Notes under the pieces: generated by a model
Databases searched by the model: none
Seen by the model: the letters and a program-made list of their open reading frames with translations, nothing else
Told to the model about the DNA's origin: nothing
Translations under genes and position numbers: made by a program
Shown here: one piece after another, positions 45,205 through 57,808 of the stretch
How positions within the stretch are numbered: the first letter of the stretch is position 1
Layout: every line of letters starts with the position of its first letter
Source of the DNA: Effrenium voratum
Taxonomy: Eukaryota; Sar; Dinophyceae; Suessiales; Symbiodiniaceae
Direction: 5' to 3'
Assembly: GCA_963377175.1 (NCBI GenBank)
Contig: CAUJNA010003829.1
Location: 1 to 64,000 of the forward strand
Length of the DNA: 64,000 bases

Positions 45205-47610
45205 TAGATGCCCCGGATCAAAGAAACATTGGAAGGCGCCTACAGCCTCCACACGACGAGTGCAGAAGACAGCGTTGCTGCACCGCTTCTCCTGGTGGAA
45301 GCTTAGCTTATCGACGGAAAGCGGCTTCGAACTCGATCTTATCCTGGATCGCCAGCGGCCATTTTTCCCAACGACGGTGACTGCTTGTAGGGTAAAGTGT
45401 CTGGAACAAAACGGCAACTTGGTCATCCAGGATTGATCTTTTCCGAGTAACATCTTTCTTGGTGGCACCGTGCAAGTGTCCTCTGCATCCCATGAGAGGG
45501 ATGGATGCCCGCCGCCGAGCTGGCGAGACAGCGAAGTTTCTCGATGGAAGTCTCTTGCGAGAAACCCTCAAGCATCACTCAAGGAATTGACTATTTTATC
45601 AAAACCCTCAAGGAGCCTAGAGTTGTTCTGTGCTCTATGTGTGTCAACAATAGGGTAACAGGGTAACCTTACAATGGGTTGCCCTGGAAAATTCAGAAAC
45701 GACCAAAGCTGCGGTACACATCCTGTGGCTTTAACCTTTGAGCAGGCCCCGACCTTGCGGAGGCGCAGCACTCGTGGGCCCAAAGCACGCGCCTGGCGCA
45801 AAGAAAGCCAAGCCCAGTTGCGCCATGGAGCACCAGGAAGCCATTCTGGGGAGTTGGGGAGTCCGAGTCCTAACACAACACACTACCATATTATCAGAAC
45901 TCCACAAAGATCCCATGTCCCACTTGCAATCATTCCCCACTTCCGAAAATAGACCATGGGAGAAAATCCAAGTCCCAACAGAATATGAGGAAGACCCTTC
46001 GTCTTGCAAACGTAAAGGGCTTCATTTGTTGGCTAACCCAAGGTAAACTTGAATCCAGAGATTGCCCTTTTGATTGAATCAACCCCCGGGTGTCCACCTT
46101 GTCAACAAACGGGACTCCCCGTATTCCTCGCACTTTCAGGGGGCCTTCTTCTCATCGTCCGGGGGCTCGGAGTGCCGCGTAATGAGTGCCGCCACGTCTT
46201 GGGCACACCTGACATTGGAAAGCTCAAGGCGTGTCAAATGGCGAGCCTCTTCGCACCTCGTTGACAAGCGCAAAATTCAAGGTTCCCTCAAAAGGAAACT
46301 CACCTTCAATTGGAACGTGTGCTCCCAAAATGGGTCTATGTTGCCAACCTTCCCTGCCAAGCTGCAGCGTGTCTCCCGCCGCTGACTCCAGGGTGCGACT
46401 CTCGTGGACTGAAACCTAAGGCTGTGTCGCTCACGGAAGGCGATGTAGCCAAATGAGCCATAATCAAAGCCTGATATTCATATGGTTTACCTAGAATTCC
46501 CCAGAACCATTTCAGTAAAGTCGGCCGCACCGATTTATGGTTGTCCCTTACTAGCCTTCTACCCGGGCTTTGATTGTGGCTTGAAACAGCACCTGCCCGC
46601 CGACTTCGGATAGACCTCAACAAATTCCCAATCGAAGCGATTGAACCCCATGGACGCGGGGGTTCGCACTGCCCAAAGCAACGAGGCTGATTCAGCTTGA
46701 TTCCATGGGCTGGGATCTGTGGGATGATCACTGCTGGGCTTCCATGTCATGGGCAAGGCGCTGACTTCGTGCCGCCCAGTGCTGCTTCGGAGAACTGCGC
46801 ATCATCTCCAGGCCTTCGAGACACAGTCTGAGGGTTCCAATTTTGGATCCCATCCTTTTCCCTGTCAAAGCTGAGACACGCCCATATGACTATGTGACAT
46901 GTGTTGGGGGACTCATTTACCCCCCCAAAAAGTCCCCTCAAAAATGAGGCAATATGGGCCATATGGGGCATGTGCCATTTCGCGACCCTTGGGCGACCCT
47001 TCGCTTTCAGCAAAGGCGCCAGCCAGTGGAAACTGCGAGCACCGAGTCCCAGGGAAGGAAGTTGCGGCCTGGGCTCAACTTCCGAGTGCCGCCGGCTTTG
47101 GTTTCCGCCCAGCAACGGGGGACCCTTTCCGCCGGGTTCCAAGTCTTGGAGCTCATGGAAATTCACCGCCCCATGGGCAACCTCATGCAACTTCCAGATT
47201 GAACACGCCGGAAAGGTCACCCCAATGGGGAAATACGAGGGCCCTACACCCAGGACCCCTACCCACTCAGGTCTGGGCCAAAGACTTTTTAACAACCTAC
47301 TTTGGTTTTCCTTTGAAGTAGGGCAAAGGCTGGCTTCTTAAGCATATTTCGCCCACTCGAAAAGGGACCTGGCATCCAGTGCCCTTGGAGCGGGGAACCC
47401 TGGACCCAACCTGTCATGAGAAAACATCCACGCATCCCAAGTGGCATAAAACCCGATCTTAAGGACCTTTCCCTTTCCGAAGCGTCCGAAGCATCCGAAG
47501 CATAAGCCGCGCCGCGCGCTGGGCGCAGGTTGGCGGCGCCCAGGTAGGTGAGCCCCAGCTCCGCGAGCAGCGGCTCGCTGCGGAAGGCCATGCCCAGCAG
47601 ACACTGCAGC
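45205..47610 (-). CDS. Exon series, unrecognised (part 4)
   Basis: Minus-strand exon-like segments in reading order: about 47610-47480 (LLGMAFRSEPLLAELGLTYL then GAANLRPARG), about 47175-47020 (NFHELQDLEPGGKGPPLLGG), about 46665-46565 (MGFNRFDWEFVEVYPKSAGR), about 46240-46142 (LELSNVRCAQDVAALITRHS), about 45815-45740 (LRQARALGPRVLRLRKVG) and about 45460-45205 (SILDDQVAVLFQTLYPTSSH, then SVDKLSFHQEKRCSNAVF in another frame). No family is recognised. Confidence 0.3.
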
Positions 47611-48744
47611 TGCACACAGCTGGCCTCACCAAAAGGTGCTGCGGTGCTTGCGGGGTACCCAATTTCTTCGAAAATAAATGGGGTACCTCAATAAATGGTG
47701 AGTTTCCTGGTGGTCTCCTTTAAAACCAACAACGGCTCCTTCCAAGAAGACACTCCCGCTAAACGTCTTAGAATATAGGTACCCTCAGGCCTGTTTTGAA
47801 GCAAAAAGGGCTTCCAGGACCCCTCGGTCAGGTTCCATGTTCGTGGACAGGGCACTTCAAAACAATGGTTGAGTTTCCGCTGGGTCTCCCTTTAACAACC
47901 AAAACAAGGGCTCCCTCCAAACTGCCGCTGTTAGGAAGTGGTTAAAGCAGTTCTAACTTATGAACTATCACCCTGGTGGTTAGTAGTCAAGGTTAACCTG
48001 TCCGCATTTCGGAGGGGCCCCAAAGAACTTGGGTACTTCGATGGTCAGTTGTGGTTGCAACCTAAGCTAACATGGCTATAAAACAGTATTCTGCTCGCGC
48101 ATGGCTAAACCTGGTTGTTGTGACTAGGCACATTGCATCCCGCGGATGGTGCTAGATATGAGTCTGTTGTATAAGGGGCGAAATAGCTTTCTCCGCGTTG
48201 CAATTGTCTAGGCGCGGGGCAGAAAGCTTCTGGGCTTGCCAGGCCGGATGTCCCCAAACTTCAGGCGTTGAAACCTTTTGCGTATGGTTGCTTCGAGTGT
48301 CAGAAATACATGGTTGGAATAGAAACCAGAAACTCGGGCGGGTTTACCCTGCAACCAGTAATCCGGACAATAGAAAAAGGGAACCCATGGAAAGCCCTTC
48401 ATGCGTATCGATGTGACGCTGAGGAAAGGGGAATGGATGCCAAAATGGGAGTTGCCTTCTTTCCAAGCTGCAAAGTGATTGTCGTGTTTGCTCAAACCGC
48501 TCGAAAACCCTTTTGTTGCAAACCGCTCCAACACCCTTTTCTTCTTCCCAAAATTGTGAAAGGAGTCTGTGTTGAGTTCTACCATGGCGAGAAAGGCTAA
48601 TGAACACAAAAGCTTCGTTACAATCCACACGCCAGGGAGAAGAACCCTTACTAAACTCTCAGTTGAGTCTTAATCAGTCCTCCCATCCACGATCCAATCC
48701 TGATTGAATGCCGAGGAAAGCTTAAGAGCGTCCGTGGGAGGCGA

Positions 48745-50765
48745 GCTTGATGCGACAAGAGATGTGCCAATCCAAGCTTGACCCCAGACCTCCACCTGCC
48801 CATTGTCGGGGGTGTCCAAGTCCTTTGGTTGAACCACCCTCACCAAAGCGCCGGAGTTCACACCGCAACCCAAACGCGCCACTCGAGTCGCGCCTTGCTG
48901 GTGAGACTCTCCCGCGCGAGGTGCTCAAAGAACTTGCTCTCCTCATGGCAGCCGCAGGACCCGTTGCCAGGGGTGCATTTTGTTAAGGGTGCCCTTTTCG
49001 GGGTGATTTAGAGGAAACCCAAAAGGAAAACCGAAGCCATGTTGAGGGGTCCCTAAAAACAGATGTACCGGCGGTACCGGTCTCAAATCTGACTGGTGCG
49101 GGCTTGAACCAATTTCCTCTAGGTGAGAGGCTAGAAAATTTACTGCCTTGCCTTTGGCCGGAACCTATCCGAAGGGTACCAGTTTTCCATCCAAGGAAGG
49201 CACAATGTTTTTGGGCCGGCTTTTTTCGGCGCGAGCCCATCCTTTTGTGGGGTCCGATCTGGGTTGGCACACTGCTTTTGGGTTCGGATGGTCATGGCTC
49301 ACTTCAGTGTGGGTTGCATAGAAATTCCCATAGCCACGACCATGGCCACCAACTTGAGTGTCCCTGGGCGACCGCCCCCTGACAGCTTCATGAGCGGCTT
49401 GAATTTGCTTAACACGCGAACTTGGAGCCTGGGAATATGGCAAGCAAGAGCTGCATCGACCCTTCTAAAAGGCTTTGTGCTGGTTCCCCTGTTGAGAAGA
49501 CCGCCCTCCTTAACGTGAGGGAAACAAAGGGCCACAACCACCTAACAAAGAGTCTCATAGATGTGAGGTATGAGTCGCTTTGCAGATCGTTTTTGACACT
49601 GGCTAATCGAACATTTCCTATGAGTGGCAAAGTGTCGAGGGATGCTCTACATTGAATCCTTAGTCCTTCTGCCCCTGTTTGACGTGTTGTATGCCTTTGT
49701 TTGGGGGGTCCCTTGATTCAGTCTTTGGGCGGGCGAACAGGGCAGACTCAGAGCCCTTTAGAGTCCTTTGCGTGACGCCTTCAAACTTCACCAGTGGCTG
49801 CAAGGAAAACCAAAAACAAACGCATTGACCAGTTGGAGACCATCCAACAGCAATTCGTGCCTTAGTTTGACGTTTGCTTGGGGTGATATGTCGGACTCAA
49901 AATCATGGCACTGAATACCATCGGAATTTGATATAAACAGGGGACACGCCAGGCTGATACAACTTCAGGACATCCGCAGCGTTATTGAGAGACCCCTGTG
50001 CCAGGGTGCAGAAGTGTACGCCGGAAATGCCACCCGAGGCCGGGCGGGTTCATTGACCACCTAGGCATCATGACTAACTTAACAGCAGTCTGAAAAACAA
50101 AACAGAAAAACAACACATTTTGCTTTCTTGCTTTTCCCGCAAAATGGGAAGGGTGCAACTGGTGCGGCTGAGGCTCCTCCCTGATGGGCCGGTGCATACG
50201 CGCTGACAGGGTCAAATGGAGACGCTGGTCTAGGCCTGGGTTTTGCGACACGAGGAATCGGAGCCCAAGCGCCCCGCGCGCCTTTGGCTGCCAGGATCCC
50301 AGGCACCTCCGTCCTGCCGGCAAAGAATGCGCCAACACCCAAAGGTTCGCAAAGCATCCGCAATCTTCAGGCACTCTCACACTGTCCATCAGTTGAACTC
50401 TCGCTCCTTGGTGTCAGCTTTGGACTCTCAGCTGCACCTGCGCAATTCACTCGGGCAAGGCGAAACAAATCCAGGCCATTTTGGCAGGGCCTGGGCGCTT
50501 GGCCAATCCATTGGCGGCCAGCACAGCCCGGGGCCGCGCCGGAGCCTTCCGAGTTCCAACGCAAACCACTTGGAGTGTGTCCTTCTGATTTCCGAAGAAA
50601 ACAAAAAAAAAAGGGGACCCTCAAATAACCTGGAAAAAAGGGGGACACACCCACTTGCACTGCTGGCAACTGGCCAAGACTAAGCTCCTTGCGGCTCGCC
50701 AAGTGCCTGCCAACTGCTTGGCATCGCGGAAGACATCCGGCGGGATGAACCTATCCGGATGGATC
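48745..50765 (-). CDS. Exon series, unrecognised (part 5)
   Basis: Minus-strand exon-like segments in reading order: about 50765-50655 (FIPPDVFRDAKQLAGTWRAA), about 50470-50390 (FRLARVNCAGAAESPKL), about 50360-50140 (Pro/Ala-rich, IPRVAKPRPRPASPFDPVSA), about 49440-49310 (KQIQAAHEAVRGRSPRDT) and about 48960-48745 (FFEHLARESHQQGATRVARL continuing SGALVRVVQPKDLDTPDNG). The last is the most convincing single exon of this stretch, with a beta-strand-like pattern. The function is unknown. Confidence 0.35.
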
Positions 50766-51479
50766 AAAGCACTTCCGGATCCAAACCGAAATATGACACC
50801 TGTAGCGGAGGCTTATACACCCCTGCATTCGCAGAGTCACGAACTTGATGGGAATCTTTTTGGGAGACTGACACCCATGGTAACAAGCGTGTTACGATGT
50901 ACATGCCTCTCATAGCGGGCGAAGATGTCCAAACCAGCAGTGCAAAACACCAGAAAAATCCAAAGAAAACAAATCCTGAGGGTTCTTTCCCTCCCCAAGC
51001 GGGCTGACCTGCGGGTTGGTCCAGGGCTCCGGTGCAAAATCCAAGAACCACTTGAGTCCGGAACACACTGCTTCGCCAAGGCAAGTGTCACCCATCCTTA
51101 TGAACCTTCATGAGTTTGACGTCACATTTGAAAGGAACCAACATGAGAACGGAACTTCTACAAATCTGTGAAAGAAGGCCACAAAGACGAACCCAATGTG
51201 AATCTAATGCCGAAACTGACGTAGCTATCGGCAGAGGGCTGGAAGCGTCCCAAAACTGTCAGGCTGTAGTTCCCTTATGACATCTCCCCTCGTCTCACTT
51301 GGCCTGGTCGGTCGCTTAAACTCGCATGGCCTAGACTCAACACGTGTCTTTAATCGCCCCCCCCATGCTGGTTCCTAAAGTTGTTTGTGCGAGCAGGCTT
51401 GTGTGTGTGTGCGCGCGAAACATCATCAGTGCCGTTCAGTGTGCCATTGAACTGGATATAAGCAAACAAAAGCAAGCTG

Positions 51480-51900
51480 ATATGCGAGCAGCCAGTCAAT
51501 GCGCAAGCTGAGTTTCAACTGTGCAACCCGAAGTAAACCCAAAAGCCAGAGTGCCAACGCTTTGAAACGCCAAGTGCAACCCAAAGTGAAACACTGGAAC
51601 CAATGCGCCAGGCAAAGTGCAAGAGTAGGAACCAATATGAAGTCAATGTGCAATCCAAGATGACACCAAAGCGAAGGCAAAAGAACGAACAAACAGCAAC
51701 GTGGAACCAAATTAAACCACTTGGCAGTCACGACGAACACAATGCGCAATCCAACATGAAATCGGGGGCTAAACCCAAAGAGAAAGCCATGCAGCTCAGA
51801 AAAACCACATGCTGCAAACTAATATAAAGCCAATATGAAGATACTCTTCTGCAGTCAAAATGCAAACAGTATGTAAACAACGTGGCTCGAAATCAATGCG
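51480..51900. repeat. Degenerate A-rich tandem repeat
   Basis: Words such as CCAATATGAAG, AATGCGCAATCCAA and GTGCAACCCAAAGTG recur at irregular spacing, suggesting an old tandem repeat. The hydrophobic 107-aa minus frame (51426-51749) is the repeat read backwards and is not called. Confidence 0.5.
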
Positions 51901-51984
51901 AGCTCGTTAGAATTCATGTGCACTCCAAAGATGGAATCCGAAACAGAACCCAGTCTGCGACTCCTACAACATATCGTCAAAGAA

Positions 51985-53795
51985 GACGCCGTGAGTCCAA
52001 TTTGTGTTGCGCCAAGGCGCTTGCCGGTGGTTGCCGCCATTCCGTTTGTGCCGCTCTGCGCGGCTGCCCGGGCACTCTGTGGGTTCCACTCGCTGGCCAC
52101 GCGCTGGTCCAAACGCTTCAAGAAAACCTCCTGAAATCCAAAGCCGTCCGGGTGTGTGTCAGCGGGGTCACCCCAAATCGGTTTTCGTTTAGTTTCTCCT
52201 AAACCCTGCCTGGGGTTTTACTAGAACTTTCTTGGCCTGCAACATCCCCGGCAATATTAGCTCTGATTTGGTTGCAGCTGGGAGTTGTTCGGGTGGGGTT
52301 GTGGGCTGGCTTAGATGTTAATGGCCGGTCTTGCATTTCTGGGGTTGCCTTTGGAGTGTGGCTGGATTAACCTAAAGTGGCCTGAATTGTCCACAATGGT
52401 TTCAAGACTACTCCCCCAGCCCGTCCTCACAATGCCTGGTTTGGATGTAACCTCGGCAATTGTCAATGCCGAACAAACAAAAGCCTTACCACGCGGGAAA
52501 AGCAAAACAACCGGAAAATGCTTGACTGTGGCCGAGTCACTGTGGGGCACCTGCTTCAACAAGGTGTCAAACCAGGTGGAGAGTCCTTGGAGCGAGTTCC
52601 ATGTGCCGAGCCCAAAGATGCAGTGTCCCTCCGGTCCGTTCCAGAACCGGACCCGCCATTTTGAATCCGCTTTTTGGTGGATTCTGCAAGTGAGTGCAAA
52701 GGGTGCTGGTTTCAGATTCGCTGGTGAGTGCAAGGCTCGTTGGCCCTGACTGCGCGGCAAATACCCGTGATTGACAACTGATTTTGGCCAGGGTCCCCAG
52801 GCGTTGCTTTGCTCATAGAAACCAACAAGCCCTTGCAGGGGGTTCCTTGAGGTTGAGGTGAATTTGAGGGTCACCCGGACATCGGTGAGTCGTGTTCGCT
52901 GCCGGAAAATGACACCTGCGACGCCAGAAATCGGCCGGTTCTTTGAAGTGCACGGAAGTGGGACGGGCCTCATACAACTATGTTCCTAGTTTTGAAACAC
53001 GTGGCCATGTTCCGGCGCAGTGGCATGAGATGTTGACGAGGTGTCACCCAACTCGGTTCGTGCAATATGATTCTTGTCTTTGGAGGAAACCCAGTAGTCT
53101 ATTTGCCTCCAACCATTGGCCATGTCCTCCAAAAACAATCAACAGCAAAAATTGAAAGCCAACAAACAAACAACCAAACACATCAAACAAACAAACACAT
53201 CAAACAAACGAACAACCAACCAAACAAACAAATCAACCGTCAAACCAAAAGACCACCAGCCTCGCGCCATCGCTCGGTGAGAACACCTTCCGCCTTCCGA
53301 GGCGCCCAGTAGGCCCACGTCCTCACAGAGCAGCTTGGGGGCGTCGATGGCGTCGAAGGTGGCGCCCCGGAAACAGGCAGCCTCAGGGCTGCAACTGGCT
53401 GCAACACCTCCCGAAAGAAAGGGGGGCCCAAGGAAAACCACAACCAGAGAAGCCCCGGGAACAAAAAAGGGAGTGACATGCTCAAATGGTTGGCCGAACC
53501 TCTCTATCCGCTCTGGGTTCCTTCTGCGGATGGGAGGCTATTTTAGAATCTTGCTCTTGCTCTGTCTGTGGCTCGAGTTCTGTTGGCGCACTGTTTTTTG
53601 CACTTCTTTTTGTGGGAGGTGAAAGGTGTCCGAGGAAGCCTGAAACCCAAACAAAAAGCTCCTGCAAACCTTGGGTTCCCCAAAAGCTCCGGATACCTCG
53701 CAAGATCTCGCAAGGCTCCTTGCGGCTACAGGAAGATTCCTGGCCTTGAGCACGTGCCATGGTCGCCCCGCATAGGCGAAAATGCGGAGACGTAG
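51985..53795 (-). CDS. Exon series, unrecognised (part 6)
   Basis: Minus-strand exon-like segments in reading order: about 53795-53660 (RIFAYAGRPWHVLKARNLPV), about 53390-53285 (FRGATFDAIDAPKLLCEDVG, with donor AAG|GTGTTC), 52973 to about 52840 (ISGVAGVIFRQRTRLTDVRV then LKFTSTSRNPLQGLVGFYEQ) inside a 220-aa open frame reaching 52311, and about 52125-51985 (KRLDQRVASEWNPQSARAAA). The beta-rich 52.9-kb segment resembles part of a C2- or adaptor-ear-like sandwich in pattern only. No family is named. Confidence 0.3.
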
Positions 53796-54497
53796 AGGCG
53801 CACAATCCTGGCAGACGCAAGGCTCAGGCAACTTGCAAGAAAAAGAAGAAAAACAACGACGTGAAATGAGCAGGTTCCCCGGCTTTGGGAAATTCAGTGA
53901 GTCCCCCAGTTCCACACCGAAATGGAGTGTAGACTATTCTAACAACTTTACAGGGAGCCTCACATGGGGTACGTTCAAAGTGTGTTCACACAAAACAACA
54001 AAGGCCTCCCCGGCATATGGAGGGAGCTTTCCAAGGCCAAGTGCAAATGGGGCCAGGTCAGGTCCTTCAAATGATCGGGGCCCGTGCGCTGCCCTTCACA
54101 TCAGGTCATTGTGTGTCCAAACAAATATGAGAACCCTGTTTTGCGTGGGCCCTTCCTTACATTGGCGCGAATCAGCACACGCAACGCTCCAATGAAATCG
54201 GATCTTTGCCAGAACATCCTTCACCAAGAAGTGCTTCATCTGTTCATCCACAAGTGTCCAAAATAATTATTATAACCTCCAAGCTCAGGACAATTCAACA
54301 CCCAGCGACTGTTCTGTAGCTTGCCGTATGTGTACGGGCAGAATTGTTAAGGTATGCGTTTTGCCAGCCGTCGTTCTTTGTTTCTCCAAATTATCATTAT
54401 CACCATCGCTGGTAAGCTGTTAGATTCTGTTGCTTCTCGCATACGCATTAGATTTGGGTGTCTCTTCTTAGGCCCCCGCCAAAAAAAACAAGAATGG

Positions 54498-54545
54498 GCT
54501 TTCCTTTTGGCTTCCCTTGAAGCCAACCCTAAGGGTACCGAGGTT
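54498..54545 (+). repeat. Dispersed ~60-bp intron repeat, copy
   Basis: CTTTCCTTTTGGCTTCCCTT, then AAGCCAACCCTAAGGGTACC. It follows the same layout as the other copies. Confidence 0.6.
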
Positions 54546-54549
54546 CTTG

Positions 54550-56065
54550 GGCAGATTAACCGGCGCGCAAGGCGCCTCCGGCGCAGGCTTCCAGGTGGCG
54601 GTCCCCGTCTCTGCCTGGCCATAGGCCGCCGCGTTGCGGGCGGCCTGGCCCCACCAGTCGCCCTGGCGGCTGCTCGTTGCGGAGTGGGAAGAACTGGGCC
54701 ACAGAAAGCGGACCAAACGGAAAAAAGCTTTGAGGGACGACCCCGTTTGATTCGGGCTTACCGGAAAACACACACGTGTCCCATTTTGATGGAAGCGGAA
54801 AACCAGATAAAGGCTCCAAACCAACCCGAAAAGTGGTATACAGTCATATGAGTCATATGTCCCCTTCATTCCCCTTCCTTTCTCCAACTTGGACTCCTGT
54901 TTTCTTTGCGGGTCATAGACGTTCAACGCCAAGTGAAACTTGCGGAAATGGGACCAGACGTTCTTTGTCCAAACCTGAAACCCTGAAACGGCATGCTTGA
55001 CCTCGGATTCCACGTCCGTTCGCGAGCCGGAAGAATGGCCTCCTTCTCCTTCATAGAAGCCAAGGTGACGTAGTCCCGCAGCTCCAGCTCGAGGCTCAAG
55101 TCCCTGCGTCTCCGCTTCAGCTCCTGGAGGCATTCAACTGATTTAGTCAGCTGAGCCTCTGGATTTCTCAGAGGTTTACTTTCAGGGGGCCGACCAAGGC
55201 TCTAAGGGTTCCTGAATCTTCGCCTTGCAAAGACAGCACCTTTTGTGAACCGTTCAACGTGAGAGCCTCAAATACTCTGCCGAAATGTGGGTGGCTGAAA
55301 ACAAGTCGGTGCCTTTGGCTTCACATTGTATGGCCCTCCCGATCGTTTTACAGGGGTTCTAACAGGGGTGCTTCTGAAAATGAGTGGGGGCAATCCCCTT
55401 TATCCTTAGGTACTTCGGCTCGCCCCTTACATGGGGCTGATCCTTCCAGCCAATTCTGATAGGGGTCTACTTGTGGTTTGCAGATTCTCAGGAAAAAAGG
55501 AAGTAATAGCCCTTCATGCTCGGCTTTTCAACTTCCCTGCATTATTGCGGTTGGATTAGTGGCTTGCAGGTTAGAGGGTGCGTTCTCCAGTCGTTTCTCC
55601 TTCGAAGGACCTCAAACTCGCGATGCAAGACATCAGTTTGGAGCACAGAATTGCATGTGTAAGGGGGGGATTGTGTGCTTGCGTATTCCGACAAAATGGA
55701 CTCCAAGTGAACTTTCAGAGGCTCTCCCCCAATAAAATCTGTGCGGGTGTGTTTTTGGAGGATACCCTTGTTTAGGTTGAACTTGGGAAATCAAAGGGAA
55801 AACTGAATCCATCTTGGCTTCGCGTCCCATTTCGACATCCAGCTGTTCAACGCACCTCGAGCTCCCCCACGATGTCCGTTTTCGCCAACTCGATGGTGCG
55901 CGCCTCGACAGCGAGATCCCGAATTCTGGGTGCTTCTAAAAATTGGATTCGGTCCCCTACAATGGATGGTGTCCTTCTGGCGTCCCTTAACATACCAACC
56001 AAATCGGGGTTCATTTTGAGAAACTCTCTCCGAAAACCCACATCGCACTTTGGCTCGCACCCCAA
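54550..56065 (-). CDS. Exon series, coiled-coil protein (part 7)
   Basis: Minus-strand segments in reading order: about 56045-55850 (REFLKMNPDLVGMLRDARRT continuing PRIRDLAVEARTIELAKTDI), about 55135-55022 (ECLQELKRRRRDLSLELELR then YVTLASMKEKEAI) and about 54670-54550 (GQGDWWGQAARNAAAYGQAE, low complexity). The first two are strongly charged heptad-like helices. The product may be a coiled-coil protein with a Gln/Ala/Trp-rich tail. The family is unknown. Confidence 0.35.
55745..55815 (-). repeat. Dispersed ~60-bp intron repeat, copy
   Basis: The plus strand reads GTGTTTTTGGAGGATACCCT, then AATCAAAGGGAAAACTGAAT. It is a minus-orientation copy located directly downstream of the exon about 56060-55850. 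Confidence 0.6.
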
Positions 56066-56109
56066 GATCTTAGTTGAGCGTTTGGCAACTCCTACCTTCG
56101 CATCGTTAA

Positions 56110-57090
56110 ATGGAAAAAGCAGAAAACCCTTTCTCAGTTGGCCAGCTGCTGAATTTCAGCTCACTTCTGGAATCCTACTCCATGATTGGCCTCGCTTCAG
56201 CCCTTCTGGTCCTTCCCCAAACCTCTGAAACTAACTCGCAAAATCATCCCCCAGTCCAGCCCCACACCCATTTCTCTCCATCCCTTCCCCATCCCTTTTC
56301 ATAATTGACCACCGGCGTGCTACCGGCCTTCCTTCTTCCTTCCCCTCCCCCCACCCAAAGTTCCGCCTCCTCCTCCTCTTCTTCCACGCGCTTCCGCAGC
56401 TGGTCCGACACCTAGCGCAAACATCGAATCTCCCATCCCCCTTATGGCGACAACCTTGGCCATTCGCTGAAAATGCCAGTTCCCCAAATTGGCGCTTGCC
56501 CTTTTTCCTAATCTACACCGTTCTAAACCAAAAACCAGTTTTCCCCCATCAAATCTGCGAAAGGGTTTGAAACAGAGTTTCGGGATGGATAAAACAGGCC
56601 CTAACCCACCAACAAGAAGAGACCACCTTATCCCCCCCGGTCCCAAGGGCAAAGCGGTTGCCCTCGGCCGGCACAAACACGAACCAAAACAGGGTGCCAG
56701 TTGTAACAAGATAAAGAAGCCCAGCAGGGGCAGAGACAACCGAAAGCAAGCACAAAGCAGCAAACCAAGCAGGCAAACAAAGCAGCCCAAACCCAAGTCC
56801 TGACCAATCACCAGCAACACCAACACCAACCAGGGGAGGGCCGCGGCACCTTTTGTCGCGGAGCTCGAGGTCGCCGTGTTGGGGCACCGACGCAATTGCA
56901 AGCGGGTTCGCCGGAACGAAAAGCTTGAGCCAAATGGCGCATTGGCCATGGCAATAATCAAACGTGCTATGATAAACGTACATGCCCCCAAAAACACCCC
57001 CCTCGCCTGTACAAAGAGAGGAAGTGAATTTGGAAGGGCGCATTGGCCATGTTGAAGTTGAAAAGCAAAAAACAAGAAAACAGAGCCGAT
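56110..57090. other. No convincing gene; basic low-complexity frames and a spliced-leader-like 15-mer
   Basis: A 268-aa minus frame (57126-56320) and a 164-aa minus frame (57043-56549) overlap; neither shows a domain. On the minus strand at about 56925-56939, GCCATTTGGCTCAAG equals the 3' part of the spliced leader minus one T, so the minus-strand sequence below it could be a retroposed cDNA remnant. Confidence 0.35.
56936..56947 (+). repeat. 12-mer GGCGCATTGGCC, one of four copies
   Basis: The same 12-mer, in the same orientation, occurs at 57037-57048, 57334-57345 and 58424-58435. All lie within 1.5 kb around the 3' end of the polyprotein region. Confidence 0.8.
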
Positions 57091-57193
57091 TAGGCTACCA
57101 GGGTTCGCGGCCCCATACCCGGGCACTCATTGGTGCCCGGATCCCGCCACCACCCCGAATTACGGGTATGGGGCGGATTCGCGCCGGTAGCCA
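57090..57193. other. Nested 104-bp inverted-repeat structure
   Basis: The outer arms 57090-57121 and 57162-57193 pair imperfectly (GGCTACC with GGTAGCC, GCCCCATACCCG with CGGGTATGGGGC), and an inner hairpin GGGCAC...GTGCCC sits between them. The closing 7-bp stem recalls a tRNA acceptor, but there is no proper T-arm. It may be a structured RNA or a small element. Confidence 0.55.
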
Positions 57194-57808
57194 AATCAAA
57201 CAAGAGAAAGCAAAAAGAAACAGAAACAAAGATTCAACTCCAGAATGGCAGGCATGTAATAAAAATACATTTGCACTGCAACCACATCGAACCGTAAGGT
57301 TCGAGTGGATTTATTTCCTGAATTCATGATTTAGGCGCATTGGCCCACTGGTTGAAACGTGGTGCTTCGACCACAAGACCACGGTCTTTAAATTAGCACC
57401 GTCTAGGCGCGCGATCACGCAAAGACCTTCGGTAGGAACACCACCAGCTGCAATCAGCGGTTCAGGTCCGAATAGGACCTCACCGGCAGCGGTGCAGCGC
57501 ATCCATGATCCTCACCACAGCACCTTGATGAGCTCCATCACCAGCAGCAGCAGCGGTGCCGGAGAAAGCAGATCACCAGCGGCCATAGACGTCGCCGAGG
57601 ATGACTTCCTTGCTGCGGCGACATACACCTGACAGGTAATCGCTGCCTGCGCGAATAGCGCACAGCTGCGCATGCAGTTGAATTCCGAAATGGCGAATAG
57701 CCCAAACACAGAAATACTACAAGGAGCATAGTCCATTATGTGAAGTCCGGAATGAAAGCACGCGCGCGTTGGCGCCGCCACGCAAAGGATGCAGACGAAC
57801 ATCAGGTA

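Noticed and set aside
51426..51749. 107-aa hydrophobic minus-strand protein
   Set aside because: It is the reverse reading of a degenerate A-rich repeat; no start context or domain.
57090..57193. A tRNA gene
   Set aside because: There is a 7-bp closing stem but no T-arm with a TTC-A/G loop in the right place; kept only as a stem-loop structure.
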